The notes under the pieces: generated by a model
Databases searched by the model: none
Told to the model about the DNA's origin: nothing
Seen by the model: the letters and a program-made list of their open reading frames with translations, nothing else
Translations under genes and position numbers: made by a program
Assembly (NCBI GenBank): GCA_023525975.1
Contig: CM042032.1
Location: forward strand, 72,810,260 to 72,874,259
Direction of reading: 5' to 3'
DNA: 64,000 bases
From: Smallanthus sonchifolius
Taxonomy: Eukaryota; Streptophyta; Magnoliopsida; Asterales; Asteraceae
Shown here: positions 22,331-33,410 of the stretch, piece after piece
How the letters are laid out: every line of letters starts with the position of its first letter
Numbering within the stretch: the stretch's first letter is position 1

Positions 22331-23333
22331 AAACATATTGAAAATACGTTCCTTCGCGTTGTAAAAGTTTGTTATTTAAATGAAAAAAAAATAGAATTTC
22401 GTTGCCCATTTCACATTCTTAAAGACTTTATTTATAAGGATTAACTAATAACATCATTACATCTTAGTATTATGAAACAAAGATTAAGGGTACATCCAAG
22501 GTGCTAAATGGGGCATGTTTGTGGATAATGAATCAAACCCGAACACGAGACTAGTCCGAATATCATGCTAGACATGTGGACCCAAACACAACACGAATAT
22601 ACGAGGGTTGATACGAACACGACCCGTTTAACCTGATCTTTTTTTTTTACTTTTTCTATATTATTAATCTAAAATTACAACGTTACAAATTAATACAGTG
22701 TATATAAAATAATTTTGTTCAAATTATAAAAACTGATTTCAATTACTATTCTAATTTTTAAATTTTGACATAAAAGTAAAAAAAAAATTAAATAGACTAA
22801 ACGGGTCAAATTGTCAATACAACCCGAATCCAACCCGTTTAACTAAATATGGTCACGGGTTTGACCTGAAATTAATATGAACCCGTTTAAATCAAACTCA
22901 AACCTATGAATTCCGTGTTAGTTTTAACTAATGTCATAAATTAACATGCCTATTTGATACGTGTTTATTACGCTAAAATATAATAAAAGAAAATAAATAA
23001 TATTTGTATTTCCTTGTTTGTAATGTGATATAACAATAATTGAGTTTGTTTTTCTAGTCTATATAACTATAGTTTTTTTTATATTTGAACCCTTTTCAGA
23101 AAAAAATTATAAATTCATTTAGTTTTATCGTCATCAAAGAAAATTCAATTTTTAAAATATATAACTTTATTTCTTATTTTTTTGCTTTTAAAAATAATAT
23201 ATTTTAAAAAGTTATTATAAACTTTTTGTTACTAAAAAGAAAAACCAAAAAAGAGAAACGTGTTTAAGAAAGTACTTATACAAAACTAATTTTGTTTTAA
23301 TATTATTTAAAGAATATTATTTAAAACTTGAAG
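22331..23333. other. AT-rich stretch with inverted ACCCGTTTAA phrases
   Basis: ACCCGTTTAAC near 22623 and 22836 faces TAAACGGGTCAA near 22798, so the core 22540-22960 is partly self-complementary, as in a decayed foldback or hAT-like repeat. No gene is seen. Confidence 0.35.
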
Positions 23334-23638
23334 GCTAGTGGCGGCTTGGTTGGATGTTGATTTTTTCGTGCCTACCCGCCCGATGATCCTTTTAGACATG
23401 ATTGATGCTTCTCGGCTCTCGGTCTCTAAAAATGGCTTATTTGAGCCGATTGCTTTTACTACTTACTTGGTGGGTGTCAACTCTTTTTTATGGTTCACTA
23501 ATAGGAATCGTAAAGTAAACTTTGGTTGGGACGATTAGCTCAAAAATTCAATCCTTTTGATGTAATTTTCTCGTTTCCGGCTTTCCTTGAGCCGGTCTCA
23601 TCTGTTTTTTTAATAAAAATTGTCGTTCAAAAAAAAAG
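23334..23638 (+). pseudogene. 5'-truncated LINE 3' end
   Basis: A remnant of the end of a LINE ORF2: a frame with LDVDFFVPTRPMILLDMI and NRNRKVNFGWDD ending shortly before a 3' UTR and an A-run at 23628-23637. It resembles the extreme C-terminus of the RT zinc-binding segment of plant L1-type elements, and the same kind of phrase occurs near the end of the LINE at 58360-59217. It directly precedes the start of that second LINE. Confidence 0.6.
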
Positions 23639-23640
23639 AA

Positions 23641-24195
23641 TAAGAATTTCTACCGAAAAGAGGGAGGAGAAGAAAAATGACTACACATCGCCACCCTATC
23701 AAAATGGAAACCGTCGCTCATTTCTTATGGGGGTAGATCTATGTTGGCGCAGTCAGTTCTTGGGACGATGGGTATTTACTTCTCTTCTATTTTTTTAGTT
23801 CCTTCTTCGGTGTTGAAGATTCTTGAGAGAATTAGGTCCAACTTTTTTTTGGGAGATTCGGATAATGGTAAAAAAATTGCACTAGGTGTCCTGGAATAGA
23901 ATTGTGGCTTCTAAAGAAAAGGGGGGGGGGGGGGGTATTGGGATTGGTTCTTTAGAAGCTTTTAATTTGGGGCTTTTACAAAAGTGGCGATGGAGATTGG
24001 TGCATAATCCGAATAGCTTATGGGTGTTAATCCTTAAGTCTATCTATGGAAGTAAGCTTGGTGTTCCTAATGTGAATGAGTTACCTCGAGGTAATAGGGT
24101 TTGGGTCCGTATGTTGAAGCCATTCTCAAAGCTTAACGATCGTAATATAATATTGTTCTCTTAAATCTCAAAGAAGATTGGTAATGGGAATACGT
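23641..24195 (+). pseudogene. LINE ORF2 fragment (RT thumb/connection), left part
   Basis: The distal reverse-transcriptase part of a plant L1-like LINE: KWKPSLISYGGRSMLAQSVLG, LERIRSNFFLG, then after a frameshift SWNRIVASKEKGG, GIGSLEAFNLGLLQKWRWR and IYGSKLG. A run of 15 G residues (23921-23935) expands the Gly stretch before GIGSL. The ORF ends at IGNGNT, where gypsy element A was inserted. The same frame continues at 58355. The catalytic RT palm is upstream and missing, so the copy is 5'-truncated. Confidence 0.8.
24191..24195. repeat. TSD TACGT, left copy (element A)
   Basis: TACGT precedes LTR start TGTAATCC. The right copy is 58355-58359, after GTGTGAAA. Confidence 0.92.
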
Positions 24196-24870
24196 TGTAA
24201 TCCTCAGGAATCTTCGGCCCTTATTTTAACTATTCCGGCACTTGTATTATCATTATTTTATGATTTGTACTTTCCTATTTCAATGAGAACTATCATATTT
24301 ATCTATTTCATCACATGAACATAAACATGCATACATTGAGTGCAATTATTTCAAATTCAAAAAATAATAAATATTTATATAAGAAATTATATAAATAATT
24401 GTTATTATTCTATGAAATAAATATATATATATACGCTAGGTTATTTTCTAAATTTGTATATGTTTATATATATATATAAATACAAACATATAAAATCTAA
24501 ATTATAAATTCTATAAACAAAATTAGGGTTTATAAAAAAGTTATATTATTTAAATTACAAAGTAAATGATTTTATAGGAATAATACCATTTTAATTTGCA
24601 AAAATTATATTTTCATGTTTGAAACATTTAAAAATAATATTAACATTTAATTGAACTTATAAAAACTTATAAATTTAATGGTTTTATATTCTATAAAAGT
24701 TAAGGGTTAATTTTGCAATTTCTGAAACTTAAATTTAACTTAAGACTAGGTTTGTGCATAAAATGGTAACTATTGAAACTCCAAGGACCAAGCTGCAAAA
24801 TCCGGACAAAAACCACCCCTTCCTCGATCACGAGTTCGAGTCCCACAAGGGTCGGTTGGCAGACCATTTA
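24196..24870 (+). repeat. 5' LTR of element A, part 1
   Basis: First 675 bp of the LTR, colinear with the beginning of the 3' LTR at 55557. It ends at ATTTA (24866-24870), the left TSD copy of element B. A T-arm-like GAGTTCGAGTCCC lies at about 24834. Confidence 0.92.
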
Positions 24871-25452
24871 TGTCACACCCCGGCCGACGGCGGATTATAC
24901 GTCGGGCCTGACGCGGTTGTTCATAAGCACATGATCATCTATTAATAATTGATAATATTTATTTATCATAATTAAAGCATCCGTTACAAAAGAAAATAGA
25001 AAACAAAGCGTTCAAAACATAACATAAATTAACTCCACTCTTTATTAAAGCTAGGTCCAAGGTCCTATGTGATCAGGCAATATACTTAAAACTGGTGCAC
25101 CTGAAACAAGTGAGTAAATGTCAACTACAAGTAGTTGGTGAGTAACATAGGTTTTGAACCAAACAAAGTTAAGTATAGGTTTACAATTCAATATGTTTAA
25201 AGCGTGTCTAAAGCATGAATGTGAAAACATACAAGGTTCCAAGCGTACAATCAAGCCATGTTTATATGTATGCACAATCCCCCGGATTGCGTGAAGCTCC
25301 AAATGTAAACACTAACCCGCCAAGGTTCGTGTTAAGTAATGAATCAGATTCCCATATAAATGATTATGTTAGGTACTACCTTAGGCTTGCCACACAAGTT
25401 AACGATTGTACTAACATGAACACACGAAATGGTCACCAAGCAGTTTAAGACA

Positions 25453-25457
25453 TAAAG
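25453..25457. repeat. TSD TAAAG, left copy (element C)
   Basis: TAAAG precedes TGTCACACC. The right copy is 35932-35936. Removing C gives GACATAAAGCATAAAG, which agrees with the uninterrupted relative in LTR A near 57770. Confidence 0.92.
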
Positions 25458-28005
25458 TGTCACACCCCGACCGATGGCGGAATTATCGAGGCGGACAATG
25501 GGTGATTGTTCAAAAGCACATGATAGCTAAAATGTTGCATAATTCATTAATTTAATTAAAAGTAACAAATATTCAAGTAGAATATAAGTCAAATAACCTA
25601 GTCTATTTCAAAACATTGATTTAATTAACTAGGTCCATAAGTTCTTAAGTGGAAGAATCTTCAGCAAGCAATCACATATCCAAACCTGAAACATTAGTTA
25701 AATCAAGTGTCAACTATAAAGTTGGTGAGTACATAGGTTTTGTGGACCCGATAAGTAGTAGATAAAAACGTTTTGCAAACTCATTGTTTAACTTGTTAGA
25801 CATAGCATATATGGTTGAATCATTCATGTTTATCTAAGTACAATTCAAACCTTGATTGACGCAATTGAACATAGCACAACAGCTAGGCCCGGTATGATTG
25901 AATATAGTTATCCACTATATCCGATATGTTTGAATATAACACGCGGCTATACCCGAGTATGCAGTAATAAACACCCTACCCGGGCGGGCTGGTCAGACAC
26001 AATAGATCTATCAATATTACTGTTGGCTCTCTTTGTGTTTACAGTTAATGAATGTACACCCAAGATAATTCACGATGAACAAGCATATAATCCACATGTA
26101 TAACGCGTGTAAACAATTAGTTTGAGTAGCATAAAGTGTATATGTAATAATGTTTCACCCCAAAGCATGTAAAAATGTAAAATAGGGGCTATGTAACTCA
26201 CCTTGCTAGCGGATGTTTTAATCCACGTGTGTAGGTGATAAGGATATTGATATCTAAGCACGTTGAAACCCTATGTAGATAAATATGTATTATTGTATGT
26301 TTGTATATGTGTATTCGTGTTTAAACGTGTATGGGTTTATAAATAAAAACATTCCTTAAAATTATTTGTATAAAATATTGTAGTAGAATGATAACGATTT
26401 TTTTGTAAAACTTAGCATCTAAAAATATATTTCACTCTTGTTAAAATATTATATTTTTAAATAAGTAGTCATTGTGTTAATTGTATTTATAAAAATTTCT
26501 ATTTTATCTTTCGTGAGTTAAAACGATTTAAACAAGTTTGAAAACTATTGGGTTTATTATTTTATAAAATTTGATGGGTTAAATACGTGTAAAGAGTCGC
26601 TTAATGGTTTCAAAATAAACGAACGAGTCAACCGGTTCGTAATAACAATTTTTTTTTAGTGTGTAGAGAAAATAATAAAATAAGGTAAAATAAAATAAAA
26701 GATAACATAAAATATAAAAAAAATGGTTGGGCCGGAGGCCAACAAGGATCGAACCCGGGACCTCGGACACAACACGCACACGCCTGACCAGCCGGGCTAT
26801 CGCTCATCGCTGGTTATGTGTGGGGTGTTTAATTTATAACCACTCAGAGAGTTTGGTCTGGGTTCTCGACAACTGGCAAACCGGTGTCCGAGAACGCTAG
26901 TTTGCCCGGTAATCAATGGTCTGAGGCCGAGATGGGGCTTGGAACCAATAGCCAGTCGATAACCGAAGGCAAAGGAACGTATTAGAGATCCGTACCTAGT
27001 CGCAAAGGGCCGAGATGACTGGTCCGATAGTCCGAAAATACCAAGAATGGGAAAATTATGACTCGGGACGAATTAGGCTTTGAAAATCCGGTCACAGCTT
27101 CGCATAGAGGAGACAAACACAATGACAGTTTCAATTTGAAGTGAGAGCGAGTGTTGAAGGGAGAGTGAGCTCGAGAAGGTCCGGTAATGGTTATTTATAC
27201 TTGAACCTGATCCCGACAATGAAACATGCAATTGAGTATGTCTAGACACTCGTCTGGGCAAGCCAAAGCTATCGAGCCATCTTGCAGGCGTTTAGGTCTA
27301 TTGACGAGGCCAATCTCGCGGTGTTGACTTTCGGTCATAAAGGTGAGTAGACTTTTCGTATGTTAAAAAGACGAATTGGTTGGGGGGCTTAGGTCCGTGT
27401 GGAGACGACGAGCTCAGAGAGTCCTTTTTCGGCTGTCGAGGGGCAGGGAAACAAGTGTGTCGGGGTTCGCCGGAAATTAGCTTGGACCGCCGGATAAGGG
27501 AAGAGATGACCGGAAATACGAATTGGAAGTTGGCAAAAATGGTCCCTGAAGTTTGCTTCTGAATTAATTTAGTCCCTGAGATTTACACCAATAGGTCCTT
27601 GTGGTTTAGTTTGTCCACGAATAGTCCCTTAACTTGTTTTTATTTTAAAACCTTTTAGTTTGATAATTTTCAAAACAGACCCCTTAACTTTAATAATTAA
27701 ATTAATTAAATTTCTCTTTAATTTAAATTATATTTAAATGGTTTTATAAAAGTTAATTATTTTATTTAAATAGATTATTTTATTTATTATTTATATATGA
27801 ACCTTTTAAATTTAGATTTTTATATAAAATTTTGTATAAGTTTAAAACTTATAAAATTTTAATCATTTTAAAAAAAAAATTAAAAGTATATACTTTGTAC
27901 ATTATATACATACAAAATTAAATAAATATACTTGTATTTCACTGAGTAGAAATTGTTTTCATGACATATATTATAAAAGTGTGTATAAAAACCCGAAATG
28001 TCACA
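25458..28005 (-). repeat. 3' LTR of element C
   Basis: 2548 bp, TGTCACACC to AATGTCACA on the plus strand, paired with 33411-35931. On the minus strand it carries a tRNA-like stretch around 26740-26810 with TAGCCCGGCTGGTCAG and GGTTCGATCC, similar to Pol III A and B boxes. Confidence 0.95.
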
Positions 28006-28014
28006 GTCTCCCTA
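28006..28014 (-). other. Polypurine tract of element C
   Basis: On the minus strand TAGGGAGAC ends directly at the LTR start TGTGACATT. The same GGGAGAC or GGAGAGAC form precedes the 3' LTRs of A and D. Confidence 0.82.
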
Positions 28015-28039
28015 TGTTAAAGGAATTTCGCCCTGAAAT

Positions 28040-31000
28040 TCAACTAGTGGAGGCTATGAAAAGAGATGCGGATATTTGGTCTTCACGTTCCCAAGTGAAC
28101 TCGGGTCCACGTTTAGACTCCCAGCGGACCTTGACAATGGGGATGCGGCTACGCTTGAGTTTCTTGACTTCACGGTCCATGATTTCCACGGGTTTCTCAA
28201 CAAAGTGCATTTTCTCATCAATGCGCACTTCATCAAGAGGGATGTGGAGATTCTCGTCGGCTAGGCACTTTTTCAAATTAGATACGTGAAAAGTCGGATG
28301 AACGTTGCTGAGCTCTGGAGGGAGATCGAGTTTGTAGGCCACTTTTCCTACCCTTTCGAGTATTTTGAATGGACCCACATATCGAGGTGCAAGTTTTCCC
28401 TTCTTTCCAAATCGGACTACGCCTTTCCAAGGTGATACCTTCAGAAGAACCATATCCCCAACTTGAAATTCCAAAGGTTTTCGTCGTTTATCGGCATAGC
28501 TCTTTTGCCGACTCCTTGCTACTCGAATGTTGTCACGAATAAGAGAGATTTTATCAGTGGTCTCTTGGATGAGCTCGGGACCGGTGATTTGTGCTTCACC
28601 AATTTCGCTCCAACAAATTGGTGAACGACATCTTCGTCCATAAAGAGCTTCAAACGGTGCCATGTTAATACTTGTGTGGTAGCTGTTGTTGTAGGAAAAT
28701 TCGATCAATGGTAGGTGAGAATCCCAATTGCCACCAAAGTCAATGACACAAGCTCTAAGCATATCCTTGAGAGTTTGGATTGTTCGCTCGGTTTGTCCAT
28801 CGGTTTAAGGATGGTAAGTCGTGCTTAAATCTAAACGAGTACCAAGCGCAGATTGTAATGATTGCCAAAACCGGGAAGTAAAACGTGAATCACGATCGGA
28901 GATGATGTTCAATGGGATTCCGTGGTGACTTACGATCTCATCAATGTAGATCCGAGTCAATTTCTCGACTCGATAGTCCTCACGAATAGTCAAGAAGTGA
29001 GCAGACTTTATGAGTCGATCGATAATAACCCAAATACTATTGTGCCCACTAGAAGTGCGTGTGAGTTTGGTGATGAAGTCCATTGCAAGGTTCTCCCATT
29101 TCCACATGGGAATTTCAGGTTGTTCGAGAAGTCCAGAAGGCTTCTGGTGTTCGGCCTTTACTTTAGAACAAGTTAAGCATTTTGCACAAAGAGGGCCATA
29201 TCCTTTTTCATGACGGGCCACCAATATTGTTGACGAAGACCCATGTACATCTTATCAGCCCCGGGATGTACCGAATATCGAGTCTTGTGGGACTCGTTCA
29301 TCAAAAATATACGAAGGTCGTCGCGATCGGGAACCCAGATACGATCCAAGTAATACAACAGCCCGTTGGCTTTAGTTTCTAACAAGAGTTCCACACCACA
29401 TGCCATCTCGTGATACATGTTTCCCTCGGTAACCGAGGTGTGTTGTGCTTGGAGAATGCGGGCTTGGATATTGCTATGAATACGAACACTATGAAGCATG
29501 ATACGTTCTTTACGACTCAAGGCGTCGGCTACAACATTTGCTTTGCCGGGGTGGTAGCGAATCTCGCAGTCGTAGTCGTTAAGAAGTTCGACCCATCGTC
29601 GTTGCCTCATATTAAGCTCTTTTTGATTGAAAATATGTTGGAGACTTTTGTGGTCGGTGAAAACCACGCATTTGGTGCCATAAAGATAGTGTCTCCAAAT
29701 TTTCAAGGCGAAGACGACAGCACCAAGCTCGAGATCATGGGTCGTATAGTTCTTCTCGTGGATTTTGAGCCGACGTGATGCGTATGCAATTACTTGGCCA
29801 CGCTGCATAAGAACACAACCAAGACCTTGGTTGGATGCATCACAATAAACGACAAAGTCGTCATTACCACTAGGAAGAGTTAGAACAGGAGCATTGCAGA
29901 GCTTGTGCTTGAGAGTTTGAAAAGCTTCCTCTTGTTTGGGTCCCCACTTGTAAGGTTTACCTTTGTGAGTCAGGGCAGTGAGCGGGACTGCAATCTTGGA
30001 GAAATTCGAGATGAAGCGGCGATAGTAACCCGCTAGTCCAAGGAAGGAACGAATCTCGGTAGGAGTCTTAGGAGTACTCCAATTCTTTACCGCCTCAATC
30101 TTTGCCGGGCCCACATGAATTCCCTTTTCCTTGACTATGTGTCCCAAAAATTGAACTTCCTTTAGCCAGAATTCACACTTGGAGAACTTGGCGTATAGTT
30201 GTTCTTTCTTCAAGAGCTCCAAAATCAAACGAAGATGTTGTTCATGTTCCGCTTTCGTTTTAGAATAGATGAGAATGTCGTTAATGAAAACGATCACGAA
30301 CTTGTCCAAATAAGGTTTGCATACGCGGTTCATGAGATCCATGAAAACCGCGGGTGCATTAGTCAAACCAAAAGGCATGACCATGAACTCGTAGTGACCA
30401 TATCTAGTCTGAAAGGCAGTCTTCGAAATGTCTTCATCGAGAACACGAAGTTGATGGTATCCGGAACGAAGGTCGATCTTGGAAAAACATGTTGAACCTT
30501 GAAGTTGGTCGAAAAGATCGTCGATACGGGGCAAAGGATAACAGTTCTTGATCGTAAGCTTGTTGAGTTCACGATAATCAATGCACATTCGAAACGATCC
30601 ATCCTTTTTCTTTACGAAAAGCACGGGAGCACCCCAAGGCGAATGGCTTGGTCGGATGAAACCTTTGGATGAGAGCTCTTGTAATTGACTTGCGAGCTCT
30701 TGCATCTCGGAAGGTGCAAGACGATAAGGAGCTTTTGCCACGGGAGTTGCTCCAGGAACAAGGTCAATACGGAACTCTACTTGTCGAGGGGGAGGAAGAC
30801 CGGGTAAATCCTCGGGGAATACCTCGGGAAATTTTCGAATGATCGGAATATCTTGCAATTTCTTACCCTTGTCTTTTGTGTCAACTACGTGGGCCAAGAA
30901 GGCAACGTACTTTTTCCGCAAGTACTTTTGTGCCAATGTGCAAGACATGAGTTGAAGACCACGACACTGTTTTTCACCAAAAATAACTAACGTGTCGCCC

Positions 31001-31408
31001 CGAAGGGAGAGGTATACGAATGCACTTTTCGTAGCAGATAACCTCGGCATGGTGCTTGGATAACCAATCCATGCCAATTATAATATCGAAGCTTCCCAAT
31101 TGCATCGGAACGAGATCAACAGAGAACACATGATTATTAAGATCAAGATTGCAGTTGCGGATAACAGAATTTATAGTAATAGATTTCTCGTTTGCTATCT
31201 CCACGGAATAAGAATTGTCAAGCTTCGTTCTTTGTTTAGCAAGTCGAGATTCAAAGGTAAGAGACACGAAACTCTTATCGGCACCGGTATCAAATAAAAC
31301 AGATGCATAATGATTGTTTACGAGAAACGTACCGTTCACCACGTCATTGTTTGCTTGTGCCTCATTAGCGTTTATAGGGGACCACCTTGTTGTTGAAGTT
31401 TTGGGCAT
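28040..31408 (-). pseudogene. Pol of element C (protease, RT, RNase H, integrase, chromodomain-like)
   Basis: Minus-strand order: protease with FDTGADKSFVS (intact DTG) around 31270; a frameshift near 31020; then 634 open codons (31077-29173) with RT fingers and palm (KKKDGSFRMCIDYRELNKL, YHQLRVL, MPFGLTNAP) and RNase H with its four acidic positions (YCDAS, DLELGAV, FTDHKSL, NVVADALSR). The RT active-site box reads VFINDILIYSK: the first Asp of the usual FIDD is Asn. A frameshift near 29190 cuts the integrase HHCC zinc finger. The integrase core keeps MDFI and SDRD but has a TAA at 28805-28807 just before DGQTER. The tail ends with a chromodomain-like RGPEFTWERED and another frameshift near 28080. 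Non-functional. Confidence 0.9.
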
Positions 31409-32482
31409 CGGTCACGGAAATGGTTTGGGTCTCCACATTCGTAACATGCCCGACCATTGGGAGGTGCTGGATGGTTGGGACGGTTGGCTGGAGCAGCTTG
31501 ATGGACGGGAGGACAGGTACGGCAAGTAGTGGCCACGTGTCCATATCGTCCACAACTTGAACATAGTCGGCATGGTATGTTGGCAGGATGGTGGTATTTG
31601 CAGGTCTGACATTGGGGATTTTGACCCACATAAGGTTTTAGGTTTTGTCCCAAAGGTGCCATTTGAATAGCAGGTACGGTGGGAGTTATGGCTGCGAAGT
31701 TTCGGCCCTTTCGTTTCTTGTTGCGGTTAGAAGACTCGGGCCTTTCATTTTTGACGGCCGCGAGAGTAGAAACAACCTACTTGGAACCCTTTCTTGATAA
31801 AGTTCCGGCTTTGATGTGATTGTCGGATAGCATAGCGGATAGCAGCTTCAAGTGTGGGAGGATTGCTTCCCAATACGGCATCCTGAATTTGCATAGGCAG
31901 CCCGCCTATGTATTTTTCGATTCCCCGAGCAAGGGGAGTGATCATATGATGTACCAATAGGCTCAGCTCTTGAAATCGGGTGGTGTAAGCCAGATTATCC
32001 CCGCTGTCTTGGGCAAGATCCCAAAACTCAGTCTCGAGCTTCCTCGTTTCATTTCGAGGACAGAACTCATCGGTCATGGCTTTCTTCAGGTCGTCCCATG
32101 ATAAAGATGTAGCAACCTCAACTCCACGAGTGTGTTTCTCACCGTTCCACCAGGTGAGGGCTCTCTTTTGAAGTACACTTGTGGCATAGCGAACTCGAAG
32201 ATTATCGGGACAGTCACTGTTTAAGAACGTGCTTTCCATGCTTTCAAACCATTGTAGAAGGCCGGTAGCACCTTCAGTCCCGTAAAATTTTGTAGGGTTG
32301 CATGAGTTAAAGTGCTTAAACATGCATTATGGCGGGTTGGCACCACCGTTTCCTTGGATGTTGTGAGACCCGTCACTGTTGTTATTGGCTTGGGTCATTT
32401 GTCCCACCAGTTGGGCAAGAAGAGTAGCAAGATCCGGATTGGAAGTGCTAGAGTTTGTATTGACCGCACGTCGAGGAGGCAT
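31372..32482 (-). pseudogene. Gag of element C
   Basis: Starts at ATG 32482 with MPPRRAVNT, preceded by TAGA. After 51 codons an in-frame TAA (32329-32327) interrupts. The frame then continues through the gag core (FKHFNSCNPTKFYGTEGA, GLLQWFESME, ALTWWNGE, WDDLKKAMTDEF, YIGGLP). A frameshift near 31760 leads to a nucleocapsid part with two CCHC knuckles, CSSCGRYGHVATTC and CYECGDPNHFRDRC. A further shift near 31380-31400 separates it from protease; relatives A and D suggest that gag and protease are one continuous frame in the intact family. Confidence 0.88.
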
Positions 32483-33394
32483 TCTAACACCATAAGAAAA
32501 GATAATAGTTTATAATATTTTAGATAAAATGGATATATATGACCCATAGTGGGAAAAATGTAAGCAGAACTGCGAGATTCATCATGTCGCGTGCCAATGT
32601 ATGTGTATTTATTCAAGGTTGATAGGGGAAATAAGCCATCTATTCCTGGTAGGATATGATGTCATAGATCATTATTCGCGCAATAGGAATCGTCGGGATT
32701 CGCATGCACTACAAATCGTTATTACGTGTTCACCCGTTATAATGATTCGCTTTGCATGTTCATCTAGTTCTCCCTATCTTACTATAATGTCCCTAAATTT
32801 TGAGTTTAGGTTCGAATCGTATTCTTGCGAATACAATGACTTATCAACGTTAAGTAATTTCTCAAAACTTCCAAGGAGACATGCTTTAGCCTATAGGTAA
32901 ACACTCACTTCAGGAATTCCCAGGAAAGCATACGGGTCCGTTTATTTGGATTTATACGAAATGCTTTCCTAGACAGAAAACCAAATGTACAGGTGTCACC
33001 CTTCCGGATTGCACATGTCCTTTACGGATTTTCAAGAAATTAAGTCGTTGACGAGATTTTCAAGAAATTAATAGAATTGTGAGTCTATGAGTATAATTAA
33101 ATATGTAGGAATGTTGCAAATAGTATGGATGAGGAAAGAGTATGGATAAGGATGTGTAGTGTATTTGTTTGCATATGTTTGTTTGTCAAATGTGTATGTA
33201 AAGTATGTATTGTGTGTTTAAAGCCTTGTATGTATGTGTATAAGTCTCATGCACTAAACTTGGGGAAATTCAAATAATACCTAACTACAAATAATTCACA
33301 TAGCAAATAAACATTTAGCATGTAACACGTAAAAGGGAGTCCTAGGGTTATAGTCTAGGTCATTGTGTCTAATAACCTAATTCCCTATAACCAT
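32483..33394 (-). other. Leader of element C with conserved stem-loops
   Basis: A non-coding leader between the primer site and gag. Stem 1 has outer arms 33346-33353/33385-33392 (GGTTATAG/CTATAACC) and inner arms 33356-33360/33375-33379. Stem 2 has arms 32922-32931/32961-32970 (AGGAAAGCAT/ATGCTTTCCT). Both recur at the equivalent places in A and D. Confidence 0.7.
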
Positions 33395-33407
33395 GGCTCT
33401 GATACCA
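33395..33407 (-). other. Primer-binding site of element C
   Basis: On the minus strand TGGTATCAGAGCC, three bases inside the 5' LTR boundary at 33411. Confidence 0.9.
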
Positions 33408-33410
33408 ATC

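Noticed and set aside
25215..26103. Short plus-strand ORFs of 77-83 codons in LTRs B and C (also 33805-34056).
   Set aside because: They are inside LTRs, without any domain, and the two C copies simply reflect LTR duplication.
26740..26810. A functional tRNA gene in the C LTR.
   Set aside because: A- and B-box-like motifs are present but I cannot fold a full acceptor stem and anticodon arm; reported only as a tRNA-like stretch.
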